NCBI RefSeq assembly: GCF_025917315.1
Contig: NZ_CP080627.1
Span: 1,736,001-1,800,000, forward strand
Direction: 5' to 3'
Source: Halomonas qaidamensis
GTDB taxonomy: Bacteria; Pseudomonadota; Gammaproteobacteria; Pseudomonadales; Halomonadaceae
Length of the DNA stretch: 64,000 nucleotides
The position numbers and the translations under genes are program-made. Shown here piece after piece: positions 53,096 through 62,289 of the stretch (the first letter of the stretch is position 1; each line of letters opens with the position of its first letter). The notes under the pieces are model-generated. The model saw only the letters and a program-made list of their open reading frames with translations, made no database searches and was not told where the DNA came from.

Positions 53096-54501
53096 GCGTT
53101 GGCTCCTTCCAAATCATCGTCAAAGGGAGTGTGTGCAGCGGACAACGGACGTTTCGGGCGTTCAACTTCGCCTTCCACTTCTATTTGCTCTTCGTGCATA
53201 CCGTTGCGTACAACACGCGTGAGGTAATAAATCCCTGTTAAAAACACTACGCTGTAAACAGCGATGTAGCCAATTAAAGTAAATAGAGCCATACCACCTG
53301 TCAGTGAAGGCGTTAACCCTTCTGCATGGGTCATAACGCCATACACTAACCATGGGGCACGTCCGGATTCAGTAACGATCCAGCCACCCAGAACTGCTAG
53401 GAAGGGGGAAATAATCATGACAGTCAGCGTTTTTAGGAACAGGCGGTTTTCATAGACACGGCCCTTACGACGTAGCAACAAGCCTACTAGTGCAACAGCA
53501 ATCATCAGTAAGCCAATACCTACCATGACGCGGAACGACCAAAAAACAATCGCTACCGGTGGCTGCTCTTCTACCGGGACTGCGTTAAGCCCAGGAACTT
53601 CACCATCAGCACGGTGAGTTAGAATTAAGCTAGCCAAGTTAGGAATACCAATTTCAAAGTGGTTGGTTTGTGATTCTTGATCAGGAATCGCGAATAGTAG
53701 CAGCGGTACGTTGGTTTGCGTTTCCCAGTTACCTTCCATGGCAGCTACTTTAGTTGGTTGATGCTCTAGCGTGTTTAAGCCGTGAAAATCCCCTACCACT
53801 GCCTGTGCAGGCGCTAAGATCAATAATAACCATAAGCACATGGATAATGCTTTTTTGTTGGCTTCTACATCACGCTTGCGTAGTAAGAACCAAGCGCTAA
53901 CGCCCGCAACCACGAACCCACCGGTGAGGAAAGACGCCATGCCCATGTGAACGAAGCGGTACCAGAAGGAGGGGTTAAAGAGTGCTTCCATCCAGGAAGT
54001 GATATGAAAGCGACCATCAATTAGCTCAAAACCTGCCGGTGTTTGCATCCAGCTGTTAGCGGAAAGTATCCAGAAAGAAGAGATGAACGTGCCAACTGCG
54101 ACCATGATGGCGGCAAACAAGTGCACGCCTTCAGGCACTTTATTGCGGCCAAACAAGAGCACGCCTAAAAAAGCAGCTTCTAAGAAAAAGGCCGTTACTA
54201 CTTCATAGCTGAGTACTGGGCCTAAGAAGTTAGACGTCGCGTAGGCAAAGTTGCTCCAGTTGGTACCAAACTGAAATGACATAACAATGCCTGATACCAC
54301 ACCCATGCCAAATACGACGGCAAACACTTTTGTCCAGAAGAGCGCCAAGCGATCCCAAGCAGGGTTTTCCGTTTTGTAGAACAAGCCATGCAGCAGCGCA
54401 ATGTAGGAAGCCAAACCGATAGTAAACACCGGGAAAATGGCGTGAAAAGAAACAACAAAGGCGAACTGCAGCCTTGAAAGTAACAGAGGATCTAATTCCA
54501 T
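53092..54501 (-). CDS. cydA: Cytochrome bd-type quinol oxidase subunit I, short Q-loop (CIO-like)
   Basis: This 469-aa haem subunit oxidises quinol and reduces O2. Haem ligands His20 (SFHAIFP) and His185 (VHMGMA) and Glu100 (LSYE) are present. The Q-loop is short, which fits the cyanide-insensitive (CioA) branch; E. coli CydA is about 520 aa. The usual GRQPW motif reads GRAPW here (TESGRAPWLVYGVM), a Gln-to-Ala change. AGGAGG precedes ATG 54501. It is transcribed ahead of cydB. Confidence 0.94.
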   Translation of the reverse strand: MELDPLLLSRLQFAFVVSFHAIFPVFTIGLASYIALLHGLFYKTENPAWDRLALFWTKVFAVVFGMGVVSGIVMSFQFGTNWSNFAYATSNFLGPVLSYEVVTAFFLEAAFLGVLLFGRNKVPEGVHLFAAIMVAVGTFISSFWILSANSWMQTPAGFELIDGRFHITSWMEALFNPSFWYRFVHMGMASFLTGGFVVAGVSAWFLLRKRDVEANKKALSMCLWLLLILAPAQAVVGDFHGLNTLEHQPTKVAAMEGNWETQTNVPLLLFAIPDQESQTNHFEIGIPNLASLILTHRADGEVPGLNAVPVEEQPPVAIVFWSFRVMVGIGLLMIAVALVGLLLRRKGRVYENRLFLKTLTVMIISPFLAVLGGWIVTESGRAPWLVYGVMTHAEGLTPSLTGGMALFTLIGYIAVYSVVFLTGIYYLTRVVRNGMHEEQIEVEGEVERPKRPLSAAHTPFDDDLEGANA

Positions 54502-54831
54502 GGCGACCTCCTAGATCGTGTGACATGAAAATTTGACAGGCATTGATTGTCGCAGAAGCTATATTCTTAAAAGCTATGGTTATATTTCTTTCTTGATTCA
54601 TGATAGTTGAAACTGCTTTACGCCGTAAGTTGAAAGTACCCTATGACGCATGGCGTATTGTCGCATCTTTATCAATGGTAAATATTCTCATTATTATACG
54701 CTTTTACTTCTATTTTAGATTTGAGGGTGCTAAATTGGTTTTCGTAATCAGATGAATGATGAAGAAGTGATCAATTCGCCAATTTTTAATGGCCAATGCT
54801 TGATACGTTAACGTTTGAAAAGGAACTCTCG
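54502..54831. promoter_or_regulatory. Divergent promoter region cydA / DUF6746
   Basis: About 330 AT-rich bases without a gene, probably holding the promoters of both flanking genes. No clear Fnr or Anr box was identified by eye. Confidence 0.4.
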
Positions 54832-55206
54832 ATGAAACGAACTGCTTCACTTTTATTGGCCGGTCTATTGAGCAGTGGACTCGTGGTGGCCAGTGACAAT
54901 GAACGTCTGGATCATTTTGAAGGGAAAGCTTCCGATACCTTGGAACAGGCTTTTGCAAATTTGACCGAAGGGAATCAGCAGCTAGCAGAATTACTTTCAC
55001 AAGATGAGATCACAGATGCGCAAATGAGTGATATTCATATGCTCACGTACACGCTAGAAAATGCTTTGCAGAAAGTCGATGAAGAAGTCAGTGCTATGGC
55101 TGTGCTGCTGGAGGAAGTCCATCTAGGGTCGGAAACACTCGATCAGGAGCGTGTAGCAAGCCACGGTGAACGTTATCTGGAAGCCTCTTCACTGTTAATT
55201 GAATAA
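54832..55206 (+). CDS. DUF6746-type periplasmic protein
   Basis: The 124-aa protein has a Sec signal peptide (KRTASLLLAGLLSSGLVVA, cut after about residue 20) and a mature helical part: DHFEGKASDTLEQAFANL, then HMLTYTLENALQKV. This looks like the DUF6746 family common in marine gammaproteobacteria. AAGGAA precedes ATG 54832. Function unknown; a monocistronic gene. Confidence 0.75.
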   Translation: MKRTASLLLAGLLSSGLVVASDNERLDHFEGKASDTLEQAFANLTEGNQQLAELLSQDEITDAQMSDIHMLTYTLENALQKVDEEVSAMAVLLEEVHLGSETLDQERVASHGERYLEASSLLIE

Positions 55207-55412
55207 AGAAGCTGAAAAATTCTGAAAGAGCACCACTAACGTGGCGTGGTAAACAAGGCTTGTCTATTTTAGGCGAGCCTTGCTTGTGTCTGTGTAAGAT
55301 GCATTAGTTAAAACAAGCCATTACCAGCCCCAGGGCGGGTAGTTCTTCTAGAGCAAACGGCCTAAAAATTTTGCTAAGCTAGCCAGCTGTTTTTTGCTGG
55401 CACTTTCCCTCT

Positions 55413-56453
55413 ATGATCCCGTTTCGATCCGCATTCCCATTTCGTGCTTCGCGCTGGTTGCCTGGCGGACATTTGCAAACGCTTTACAGTCCTTTATGTC
55501 GCAAGCCGCCTCAATTGCGCCGTCAGCGAGAGCGGTTAACGCTGGAAGACGGCGATTTTATCGACATGGATTGGTATGGGCCTGAGGGAGCATCGGGCCA
55601 TTGCGTGCTGCTGCTCCATGGGCTAACCGGCAGTTCTTCTTCTTTGTATATCCTAGGGCAGCAGCAGGCATTAGCGGCGTATGGTTGGCAAAGCGTGGCC
55701 GTTAATTGGCGCGGTTGCTCTGGTGAGCCAAACCAGCGTGCGAGGGGGTACCACTCAGGGGCGAGTGATGACTTGGCAGAAGTGGTTAATCAACTGACCT
55801 CACGCTACCCCACTAAACTATTTACCGCCGTGGGTTATTCACTAGGCGGGAACGTGCTGCTTAAGTATTTAGGTGAGGAGGGTAGTAATACACCGCTGAG
55901 GGCGGCAGTAGCGGTATCGGTGCCGTTTCGGCTAGATCACTGTGCAGATCGAATAAACAAAGGGGTGTCCAAGATTTATCAAGCACGTTTCCTGCGTGAC
56001 CTACGCCATTATGTTCAAAGCAAACAGCGCGCACTTTCACATCAAGGCCGTCATAAGGAGCTGGCGCATTTAGCGGCGCTGGAAACGCTAGATGGTATGA
56101 AAACATTTTGGGATTTTGATGGCCGTGTAACTGCGCCACTACACGGCTTTGAAAGTGCCGATGACTATTATCGCCGCTGTAGCAGTGCCTTTTTTGTTGA
56201 GCGCCTACGTATTCCAACGCTCATGGTGCATGCACAAGATGACCCCTTTATCTATCCTCACAGTATTCCTGATGCTAAGGCCCTGCCAAGTTATGTCACC
56301 CTGGAGTTGCATGCTTCTGGGGGGCATGTGGGGTTTGTCGAAGGCCCTCCTTGGCGGCCGCGTTATTATCTTGAGCACCGCTTGCCCGACTGGCTACGTT
56401 CGCAGGTTTTCAATCTTAGTGAAGCGGATAACACTGAAGGGTTATTATTCTAA
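55413..56453 (+). CDS. YheT-family alpha/beta hydrolase
   Basis: A 346-aa serine hydrolase: FRASRWLPGGHLQTLYSPL is the YheT N-terminal hallmark, followed by LLLHGLTGSSSSLY (oxyanion loop), the nucleophile elbow GYSLGGNVLL, and the late Asp (HAQDDPF) and His (SGGHVGF). It is intact and about as long as E. coli YheT (340). The physiological ester or amide is unknown. Confidence 0.9.
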   Translation: MIPFRSAFPFRASRWLPGGHLQTLYSPLCRKPPQLRRQRERLTLEDGDFIDMDWYGPEGASGHCVLLLHGLTGSSSSLYILGQQQALAAYGWQSVAVNWRGCSGEPNQRARGYHSGASDDLAEVVNQLTSRYPTKLFTAVGYSLGGNVLLKYLGEEGSNTPLRAAVAVSVPFRLDHCADRINKGVSKIYQARFLRDLRHYVQSKQRALSHQGRHKELAHLAALETLDGMKTFWDFDGRVTAPLHGFESADDYYRRCSSAFFVERLRIPTLMVHAQDDPFIYPHSIPDAKALPSYVTLELHASGGHVGFVEGPPWRPRYYLEHRLPDWLRSQVFNLSEADNTEGLLF

Positions 56454-56479
56454 CTAAAGACAATCACTTAGAGGTTGCT

Positions 56480-57484
56480 ATGTCTGCGTTTTTTGACCGA
56501 TTAAATGATGTTTCATCTCCTCGTATTGGCCTGGGGTGTATGAACCTTTCTCATGGCTATGGACAGTATGTGCCAGAAAAGGAGGCGCTTCAGGTGTTAG
56601 AAGAAGCCTTTGAGATGGGGTACCGCCATTTTGATACGGCGACACTCTATGGTGGAACCGCTAATGAACGCCTGTTAGGGCTTGCCTTAAAGACAAAGCG
56701 ACATCAACTGCTTCTTGCCAGTAAATGTGGTATGGCATTGGACGCTAAAACGGGAAATCGCGTGATCGATGGACGGCCTAATACGCTGCGCCGTCAGTGT
56801 GAGGAGAGCCTAAAACGACTGAAAACGGATCATCTAGACATCTATTATCTACATCGCTTAGATCGTAATGTTGCCATCGAAGAGAGTGTGGGTGCGATTG
56901 GCCGACTCGTCGAAGAGGGTAAAGTCGGTGCGGTTGGTTTATCTGAGATATCAGCAGAAACACTTCGCAAGGGCAATGCGGAGTATCCTATAGCAGCAGT
57001 TCAGTCAGAGTACTCACTCTGGACACGTAATCCCGAGATTGCTCTTAAGGAGGTATGTCTAGAATTAGGTGTAGCCTTGGTTGCGTTTAGCCCCTTAGGG
57101 CGTGGCTTTTTGACGGGGTTAATGGAGGAAAATACGGAGTTTTCAACGGGTGACATGCGCGCAGGAATGCCCCGGTTTAGCAAAGAAAACTTACCTAATA
57201 ATCTATCTTTATTAACTGACTTCAAGGCACTGGCTACTCGTTTGGAGGTGTCTCCTGCACAGCTGGCGTTGGCATGGTTAAACGCCCAAGGGAATCATAT
57301 TATCCCCATACCAGGAACCCGTTTAGTAACGCATATGCGCGAGAATTTAAGCGCTGAAACGATCAAGTTAGAAGATGCAACCGTGGTTCAGCTCAATGGA
57401 ATGATGTTACCGAATCAAGTGGCTGGTGCTCGTTATAATGATGCGCAACAAGCTGATATTGATACCGAAGAATTTGCAGGTTAA
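56480..57484 (+). CDS. Aldo/keto reductase
   Basis: A 334-aa NADPH-dependent oxidoreductase. The tetrad can be placed: Asp (HFDTATLYG), Tyr (the Tyr of TLYG), Lys (LLASKCGM) and His (YYLHRLD). NADPH contacts are near the end (IIPIPGTRLVTHMREN). It resembles the YajO/Tas branch. GAGGTTG precedes ATG 56480. It follows yheT after 26 bases, so the two may be cotranscribed. Confidence 0.92.
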   Translation: MSAFFDRLNDVSSPRIGLGCMNLSHGYGQYVPEKEALQVLEEAFEMGYRHFDTATLYGGTANERLLGLALKTKRHQLLLASKCGMALDAKTGNRVIDGRPNTLRRQCEESLKRLKTDHLDIYYLHRLDRNVAIEESVGAIGRLVEEGKVGAVGLSEISAETLRKGNAEYPIAAVQSEYSLWTRNPEIALKEVCLELGVALVAFSPLGRGFLTGLMEENTEFSTGDMRAGMPRFSKENLPNNLSLLTDFKALATRLEVSPAQLALAWLNAQGNHIIPIPGTRLVTHMRENLSAETIKLEDATVVQLNGMMLPNQVAGARYNDAQQADIDTEEFAG

Positions 57485-57642
57485 TAGGTGAGCGATGACT
57501 TATAAAAGGTCTTAAAAGCGTGGGGGAAAAGGATCAGGTGATGACAGGGTAAATTATTTTTCAACCCCCATTGCTTTCTTTCAGCTCAGGGCTATTATTC
57601 GCTACTAACGACAATGTTGTTAGCCTACTAAGGAATGCTGCC

Positions 57643-57810
57643 ATGTTGAAAGGCCTTATTATTTGTTTCGCAGTGCTATTTGCACAGTTGGCGGTGTTGA
57701 GCGTACTTGATGCGCGGCTTTACAACGCTCAGGATGTGCGTCAGGCAGCGACAACACAGCATTTGCCTCACAACAGAGAAGACGATGACGATAACGTTTC
57801 ACTGACATAG
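57643..57810 (+). CDS. Small single-pass membrane protein, 55 aa
   Basis: One membrane helix (LKGLIICFAVLFAQLAVLSVL) and an acidic tail (NREDDDDNVSLT). AAGGAA precedes ATG 57643; the longer frame from 57571 is less likely. Unknown function. Confidence 0.6.
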   Translation: MLKGLIICFAVLFAQLAVLSVLDARLYNAQDVRQAATTQHLPHNREDDDDNVSLT

Positions 57811-57965
57811 AAAATAAGCGGCGATGGATAGCGATTTTAGCTGCCGCCGCCGTTGTTTTCTAAACGTTTTACAGCCTTCCATTTCACCACTGTTTGAATT
57901 TTTCAAAGAGCGCTTGCTTGCAAGTTGTCGTTCCTTAGTTTCAATGCTGCCCCCGCCGTGAATGA

Positions 57966-58136
57966 TTAGCACGCTGCCTTTTGTATTCTCGCCAGCAGAT
58001 ATAAAGTAGCCTCGTTAGGATCGACAACCATTTCGTAGCGAATATCTTCATTTCCAATGCCGCAGCCTTCGGTAGAGATGAAGACAATCAAGCTAAATGT
58101 GTTGACGGTCAGGGGAATTCCATAGGGCATTTTCAT
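57966..58136 (-). CDS. Possible small protein, 56 aa
   Basis: Leftward frame from ATG 58136 to TAA 57966-57968. The sequence is protein-like (hydrophobic LTVNTFSLIVFISTEGCG, then charged NEDIRYEMVVDPNEATLY). The ribosome binding site is weak (TTTGGAC). The rest of the 57811-58290 gap shows no gene. Confidence 0.45.
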   Translation of the reverse strand: MKMPYGIPLTVNTFSLIVFISTEGCGIGNEDIRYEMVVDPNEATLYLLARIQKAAC

Positions 58137-58290
58137 GTCCAAAACAGCGTAAAATGTTAAGCATAGTCAACGCTGGGGGAGCGACTGCCCCAAAAAGCAG
58201 TTATTTACGTGGAAGACAAATACTTGCGTCTGGAACTTGGTAACGGCATTCTTGTCCGTTGTTAGTATTACTATTAGGGAGCATAGAAAA

Positions 58291-58971
58291 ATGGCTTTTA
58301 ACGATTCGAGCACGGCGAGAGCGCAAACGCGCAGCGGAGTAAGCAGTGTTAGCGCTAATAAAGTGTTGCGTAACACCTATGCACTGTTGGCCATGACACT
58401 GCTATTTTCTGCGGTCACTGCGGGTGCTTCTGTCGCAATGGGCATCCAACAAATGAACATTTTTGTGTTCTTTATCGGCGCGTATGGGCTGATGTTCCTG
58501 GTACACAAGACGGCTAATTCTGCTGTTGGTTTATTGTCTACTTTCGCATTCACCGGTTTTATGGGCTTTACGCTTGGCCCTATCATCTCCGCTTATCTTA
58601 CGTTGCCTAACGGTGGCGCTTTGATTATGAATGCGTTGGCAATGACAGGGCTGACGTTCATTGGTCTTTCTGCAATTGCATTAACCACCAAGAAAGATTT
58701 CAGCTTTTTAGGCAATTTCCTAATGGCAGGTGCCATTGTGCTGATTTTGGCCATGGTCGCTGGCCTGATCTTTAATATTCCTGCGCTTTCTTTAATGGTT
58801 TCCGCTGGTTTTGTGCTATTTGCGTCAGCAGCGATTCTTTATCAAACCAGTGAAATCGTTCACCGGGCAGGAGAAACTAACTACATTCTCGCGACTGTCA
58901 CACTCTACGTATCTATCTATAACTTGTTTGTCAGTCTGCTTGCGATATTGGGCATCATGAGCAACGACTGA
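58291..58971 (+). CDS. Bax inhibitor-1/YccA-family membrane protein
   Basis: The 226-aa protein has seven membrane helices and the BI-1 signature (VLRNTYALLAMTLLFSAVTAG; last helices TSEIVHRAGETNYILAT with the conserved Asp/Glu pair). In E. coli, YccA modulates FtsH. ATG 58291 has AGGGAG ten bases ahead. It stands before tusDCBE, matching the yccA-tusE neighbourhood of E. coli. Confidence 0.92.
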   Translation: MAFNDSSTARAQTRSGVSSVSANKVLRNTYALLAMTLLFSAVTAGASVAMGIQQMNIFVFFIGAYGLMFLVHKTANSAVGLLSTFAFTGFMGFTLGPIISAYLTLPNGGALIMNALAMTGLTFIGLSAIALTTKKDFSFLGNFLMAGAIVLILAMVAGLIFNIPALSLMVSAGFVLFASAAILYQTSEIVHRAGETNYILATVTLYVSIYNLFVSLLAILGIMSND

Positions 58972-59052
58972 TTAAATCAGTAGTACGTTTCATAGCAGGC
59001 CCTACTTGGTAGGGTCTGTTTTTTTATGACAACCATGTACGAGATGACTGCG

Positions 59053-59442
59053 ATGCAGTACGGCTTATTGATCATGGGGGCACCGTATAGTAGTTCAGCT
59101 CCTCATTCTGCGCTGCGCTTTGCTCAAGCGGTTCTAAATAAAGGGCATCAAATTAAGGGTGTTTTTTTCTACCAGGATGGCGTTCAGAATGCCTCTCAAC
59201 TGATGGCTCCTCCGCAAGATGAGCTTAATATGCGAGACGCATGGGTAGAATTGCATCGCCAACATGGAGTGGCTCTAGACGTCTGTATCGCAGCGGCATT
59301 ACGCCGTGGTGTAATGAGTGAATCAGAAGCTAAGCGGCACGGGCAGGTGAATTTCAACCTTGAGGCCCCCTTTGAACTAACCGGGCTAGGGCAGTTGCTT
59401 GAGTTACAGCAGTGCTGTGATCGGTTGATTACATTTGCATAG
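59053..59442 (+). CDS. tusD: Sulfurtransferase subunit TusD
   Basis: A 129-aa DsrE-like protein, about the length of E. coli TusD (128). The persulfide-carrying Cys lies in ALDVCIAAALRRGV. TusBCD relays sulfur from TusA to TusE for 2-thiouridine synthesis in tRNA. The frame extends to 59026, but ATG 59053 (MQYGLLIMGAPYSS) aligns with the family start. First gene of a tusDCBE run. Confidence 0.93.
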   Translation: MQYGLLIMGAPYSSSAPHSALRFAQAVLNKGHQIKGVFFYQDGVQNASQLMAPPQDELNMRDAWVELHRQHGVALDVCIAAALRRGVMSESEAKRHGQVNFNLEAPFELTGLGQLLELQQCCDRLITFA

Positions 59443-59451
59443 GGATTACAA

Positions 59452-59817
59452 ATGGCTAGAGCAAATGAGCAGCTCATTGTTATACGGCATGCACCCTATA
59501 GCTCAAACGCATTGCGAGAAGGGCTGGATGTAGCGCTAGTGGCCGCTGCTTTTGGGCAGTCTGTTAGCCTGCTATTTCTAGGGCAGGGCGTACTTGCGTT
59601 GCTTAAAGAACAGAAGTCCGGCGCTCCGGGCCAAAAAGCGACACTGCCGACGATTGATATGTTAGAGATGTATGATATAGAAAATATTCTAGTGCCCTTA
59701 GAGACACTGATGGCTTTTAACATAAGGGCTGAGCAGCTGGTCGAGGGAGTTACCTTAGTAACAACCGCAGAGATACCGGAACTATTTCAGCGTTATCCTT
59801 ATGTACTCAATTTTTAA
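59452..59817 (+). CDS. tusC: Sulfurtransferase subunit TusC
   Basis: A 121-aa DsrF-like protein (IRHAPYSSNALREGLDVALV, then FGQSVSLLFLGQGV). It is a structural partner of TusB and TusD in the heterohexamer. AGGGAT precedes the ATG. It follows tusD after 9 bases. Confidence 0.92.
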   Translation: MARANEQLIVIRHAPYSSNALREGLDVALVAAAFGQSVSLLFLGQGVLALLKEQKSGAPGQKATLPTIDMLEMYDIENILVPLETLMAFNIRAEQLVEGVTLVTTAEIPELFQRYPYVLNF

Positions 59818-59831
59818 TAGAGTAGTCAAAC

Positions 59832-60119
59832 ATGCTGCATATTTTGAATAAACCTCCTTATAGCGATTCAGCGCTACAAATGCTTAATGCCCTCAGCAGT
59901 GGCGATGCTGTTGTGCTGATTGAGGATGGTGTTCAGGCAGCGTTTTATCCTGAATGGCAAGGCTGGCTAGTAAGTACAGTTTCGATTTACTTATTAGCGG
60001 AAGATGCTATTTCAAGGGGGGTGCATACCATTGCTGCTATTCATGAGATGCCTTTGATAGAGGTTGATGGTTTTATTGCGCTAACTGAGCAAAATGAACA
60101 GATTATTTCTTGGCACTAA
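59832..60119 (+). CDS. tusB: Sulfurtransferase subunit TusB
   Basis: A 95-aa DsrH-like protein (MLHILNKPPYSDSALQ, then SGDAVVLIEDGVQA), the size of E. coli TusB. It lies 14 bases behind tusC. Confidence 0.9.
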   Translation: MLHILNKPPYSDSALQMLNALSSGDAVVLIEDGVQAAFYPEWQGWLVSTVSIYLLAEDAISRGVHTIAAIHEMPLIEVDGFIALTEQNEQIISWH

Positions 60120-60121
60120 AC

Positions 60122-60472
60122 ATGAGCAATCAAAAGTTATACCGTTATCTTGATTCATCTGAAAAAATTAAGTTAGACCCTGAAGGGTATCTTGTTAATC
60201 AACAGCAATGGAACATTGAAATTGCTAATTTACTTGCTGAAGACGAAGGGCTAACCCTCACAGAAAAGCACTGGGAAATTATTCAGTTAGTACGCGATTT
60301 CTATAACCGATATGAGATGGCACCCGCGATGCGCCCATTGGTCAAAGCAACTAAACAGACCCTGGGTGACGATAAAGGAAATTCGATTTATTTAATGACG
60401 CTGTTCCCAGGTAGCCCACCAAAACGTATTGCTCGTATTGCTGGCTTGCCTAAGCCAACAAATTGTTTGTAG
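60122..60472 (+). CDS. tusE: Sulfur relay protein TusE (DsrC-like)
   Basis: The 116-aa protein ends in AGLPKPTNCL with the catalytic penultimate Cys. The core EDEGLTLTEKHWEIIQLVRDFY matches TusE/DsrC. It takes sulfur from TusBCD and hands it to MnmA. ATG 60122 starts 2 bases after the tusB stop, so it is tightly coupled. E. coli has tusE away from tusBCD; here the four genes are together. Confidence 0.94.
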   Translation: MSNQKLYRYLDSSEKIKLDPEGYLVNQQQWNIEIANLLAEDEGLTLTEKHWEIIQLVRDFYNRYEMAPAMRPLVKATKQTLGDDKGNSIYLMTLFPGSPPKRIARIAGLPKPTNCL

Positions 60473-60492
60473 TGCTGCTTGCTTTAAGCAGC

Positions 60493-61125
60493 CTACACTA
60501 AGTCGCCCCGGGTACAAACGGAAAGCACGACTGCATCTTCTGGGCTGGTAGACACAAGGGCATGGCCCATATCACTATCAAAATAAATACTATCGCCTTC
60601 GGCTAACACCAGCGGGGCATAAAACTCCGTGTAAAGCATGATGTCACCCTGCAAAATCATTAGGAATTCTTCGCCATCGTGGCGTACCCACTGATGATAC
60701 TCATCAAAACTGCGTGCTCTGACAATAGTTTTAAAGGGAATCATGCGCTTTTGAGCAAGCTGATGCCCTAGTAATTCATGTTCGTACGTTGGGGTGGGGT
60801 GTAGCTGACCTTTACCTTTACGGGTAAGGTCTCTACGCCCCATGGTATAGCGTTCACGCTTTGGCGGAGTAAAAAGCTGGGGCAAATCGATGTTCAGCCC
60901 TGTAATTAGCTTTTGAACCACACTGAATGTTGGCGACACCTGATCATTTTCGATCTTAGAAAGCGTTGACCGTGCTAAGCCTGTGCGCTGGCTAACGTCC
61001 TCCAGTGTCCACTGGTTAGCAAGGCGAATCTGTTTTAATCGTTCACCCAACCGTAAAGGTTCGACAAAGGGCTTACGCCCTGAGGCTATGCGCAGCGCAG
61101 CATGCTCTTCAGAAGTAGCGGTCAT
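60493..61125 (-). CDS. XRE-family regulator with C-terminal cupin
   Basis: The 210-aa protein has an N-terminal helix-turn-helix (LKQIRLANQWTLEDVSQRTGLARSTLSKIE, written here in parts) and a C-terminal cupin (about 130-205, HDGEEFLMILQGD, SDMGHALVST). Proteins like this (PuuR type) often control amine or amino-acid catabolism. ATG 61125 is used; TTG 61149 is an alternative. It is convergent with tusE, with 20 bases between the stops. Confidence 0.86.
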   Translation of the reverse strand: MTATSEEHAALRIASGRKPFVEPLRLGERLKQIRLANQWTLEDVSQRTGLARSTLSKIENDQVSPTFSVVQKLITGLNIDLPQLFTPPKRERYTMGRRDLTRKGKGQLHPTPTYEHELLGHQLAQKRMIPFKTIVRARSFDEYHQWVRHDGEEFLMILQGDIMLYTEFYAPLVLAEGDSIYFDSDMGHALVSTSPEDAVVLSVCTRGDLV

Positions 61126-61241
61126 AAAAGTCACGTGAGTAAACGTCAATAGAGCCGCATGTTATCACACTCGTCCAGTTTTAATGTGGCACAGTTTTCA
61201 AGCAATACAGTGCAACGAGCTGCTGTAGTTGTTGGTACCCT

Positions 61242-62183
61242 TTATGGAACATCCATAAAAGGTAAACCCAATAAAGCTTTTAAGTGGGCTTCTGCACCAC
61301 TGGCAAGCGTCTTAGGGTTATAGCCTCCTTCAAGCACAGAAACCACACGGTTTTCTGCATAAAGGGCCGCAATCTCCATTGCTAAGTGCGTTACCCAATA
61401 GAAATCTTCATCTTCTAAACAAATGTCTCCCATTGGATCGTCACGGTGAGCATCGAAACCAGCAGAAAGCATCACCAAATCTGGTTTGAACGCATGAAGA
61501 GCAGGAAGCCACTGTCGTTCTATAATGCGTCTAAACTCAGTACTGTCAGTGCCTACTTCTAGCGGTGTATTAACTACGTTTTGCCATTCACTGCGTAAAT
61601 AGCGCCATGGGTAAAATGGATATTGGAAGCTGGTGCATATCAATACCTCAGGATCGTTTTTGAAAATATCGATAGTGCCGTTACATTGATGGACATCAAA
61701 ATCGAGAATTGCAATACGCCTAGCGCCATATTTAGCTTTAGCGTGGGCAGCACCAACGGCAACGTTGTTATAAAAGCAAAATCCCATTGCATCAGCTGCT
61801 TCTGCATGATGACCAGGTGGTCGTACTGCACAAAAAACATTATCTGCTTGGCGTTTAAAAACCTGATCAACACCACGGATAACGGCACCTGCGGCTACTT
61901 TTGCCGCTTTTAAGCTATCGGGGTTCATCATTGTGTCGCTATCGAGCGTAACAATGCCTTCATCGGGAACGCACTTCTTGAGTGCGTTAAGATGCCTGAC
62001 CGGATGCACTCTTGCTAATGCTTCGTCACACGCTTCTTTGGCATCTGCTTGCATGGTTTGTTGAAGAAGTCCCGCTAGGGATAGGCGCGCGCGTATCGCC
62101 TCAAGCCGCTGCGGACTTTCAGGATGTTCAGGCCCCATATGATGCAATGAGCAGTCGGGGTGGGTAAGGTAGGCAGTAATCAT
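61242..62183 (-). CDS. Histone deacetylase-family protein (class II-like)
   Basis: A 313-aa zinc deacetylase: catalytic HisHis in RPPGHHAE, zinc ligands Asp and His in ILDFDVHQCNGT and Asp in AGFDAHRDDP, and the final GGYN loop. The usual VHHGNGT reads VHQCNGT here, but the ligands are intact. Bacterial members deacetylate polyamines, small amides or proteins. CGGAGCAC precedes ATG 62183. It is divergent from a Pat-like acetyltransferase. Confidence 0.9.
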   Translation of the reverse strand: MITAYLTHPDCSLHHMGPEHPESPQRLEAIRARLSLAGLLQQTMQADAKEACDEALARVHPVRHLNALKKCVPDEGIVTLDSDTMMNPDSLKAAKVAAGAVIRGVDQVFKRQADNVFCAVRPPGHHAEAADAMGFCFYNNVAVGAAHAKAKYGARRIAILDFDVHQCNGTIDIFKNDPEVLICTSFQYPFYPWRYLRSEWQNVVNTPLEVGTDSTEFRRIIERQWLPALHAFKPDLVMLSAGFDAHRDDPMGDICLEDEDFYWVTHLAMEIAALYAENRVVSVLEGGYNPKTLASGAEAHLKALLGLPFMDVP

Positions 62184-62289
62184 GCAAGTGCTCCGAAGAC
62201 AATATCGACACCTTAATCGTCCCGGGGGCTTGCGCGACAGTGTCAATAAGTCGTACATAGTGGCTATTAATTTCAGGGGAGACGCATTC

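Noticed and set aside
55230..55300. Terminator after the DUF6746 gene (ACAAGGCT..AGCCTTG)
   Set aside because: The loop is long and there is no T run; too weak to call.
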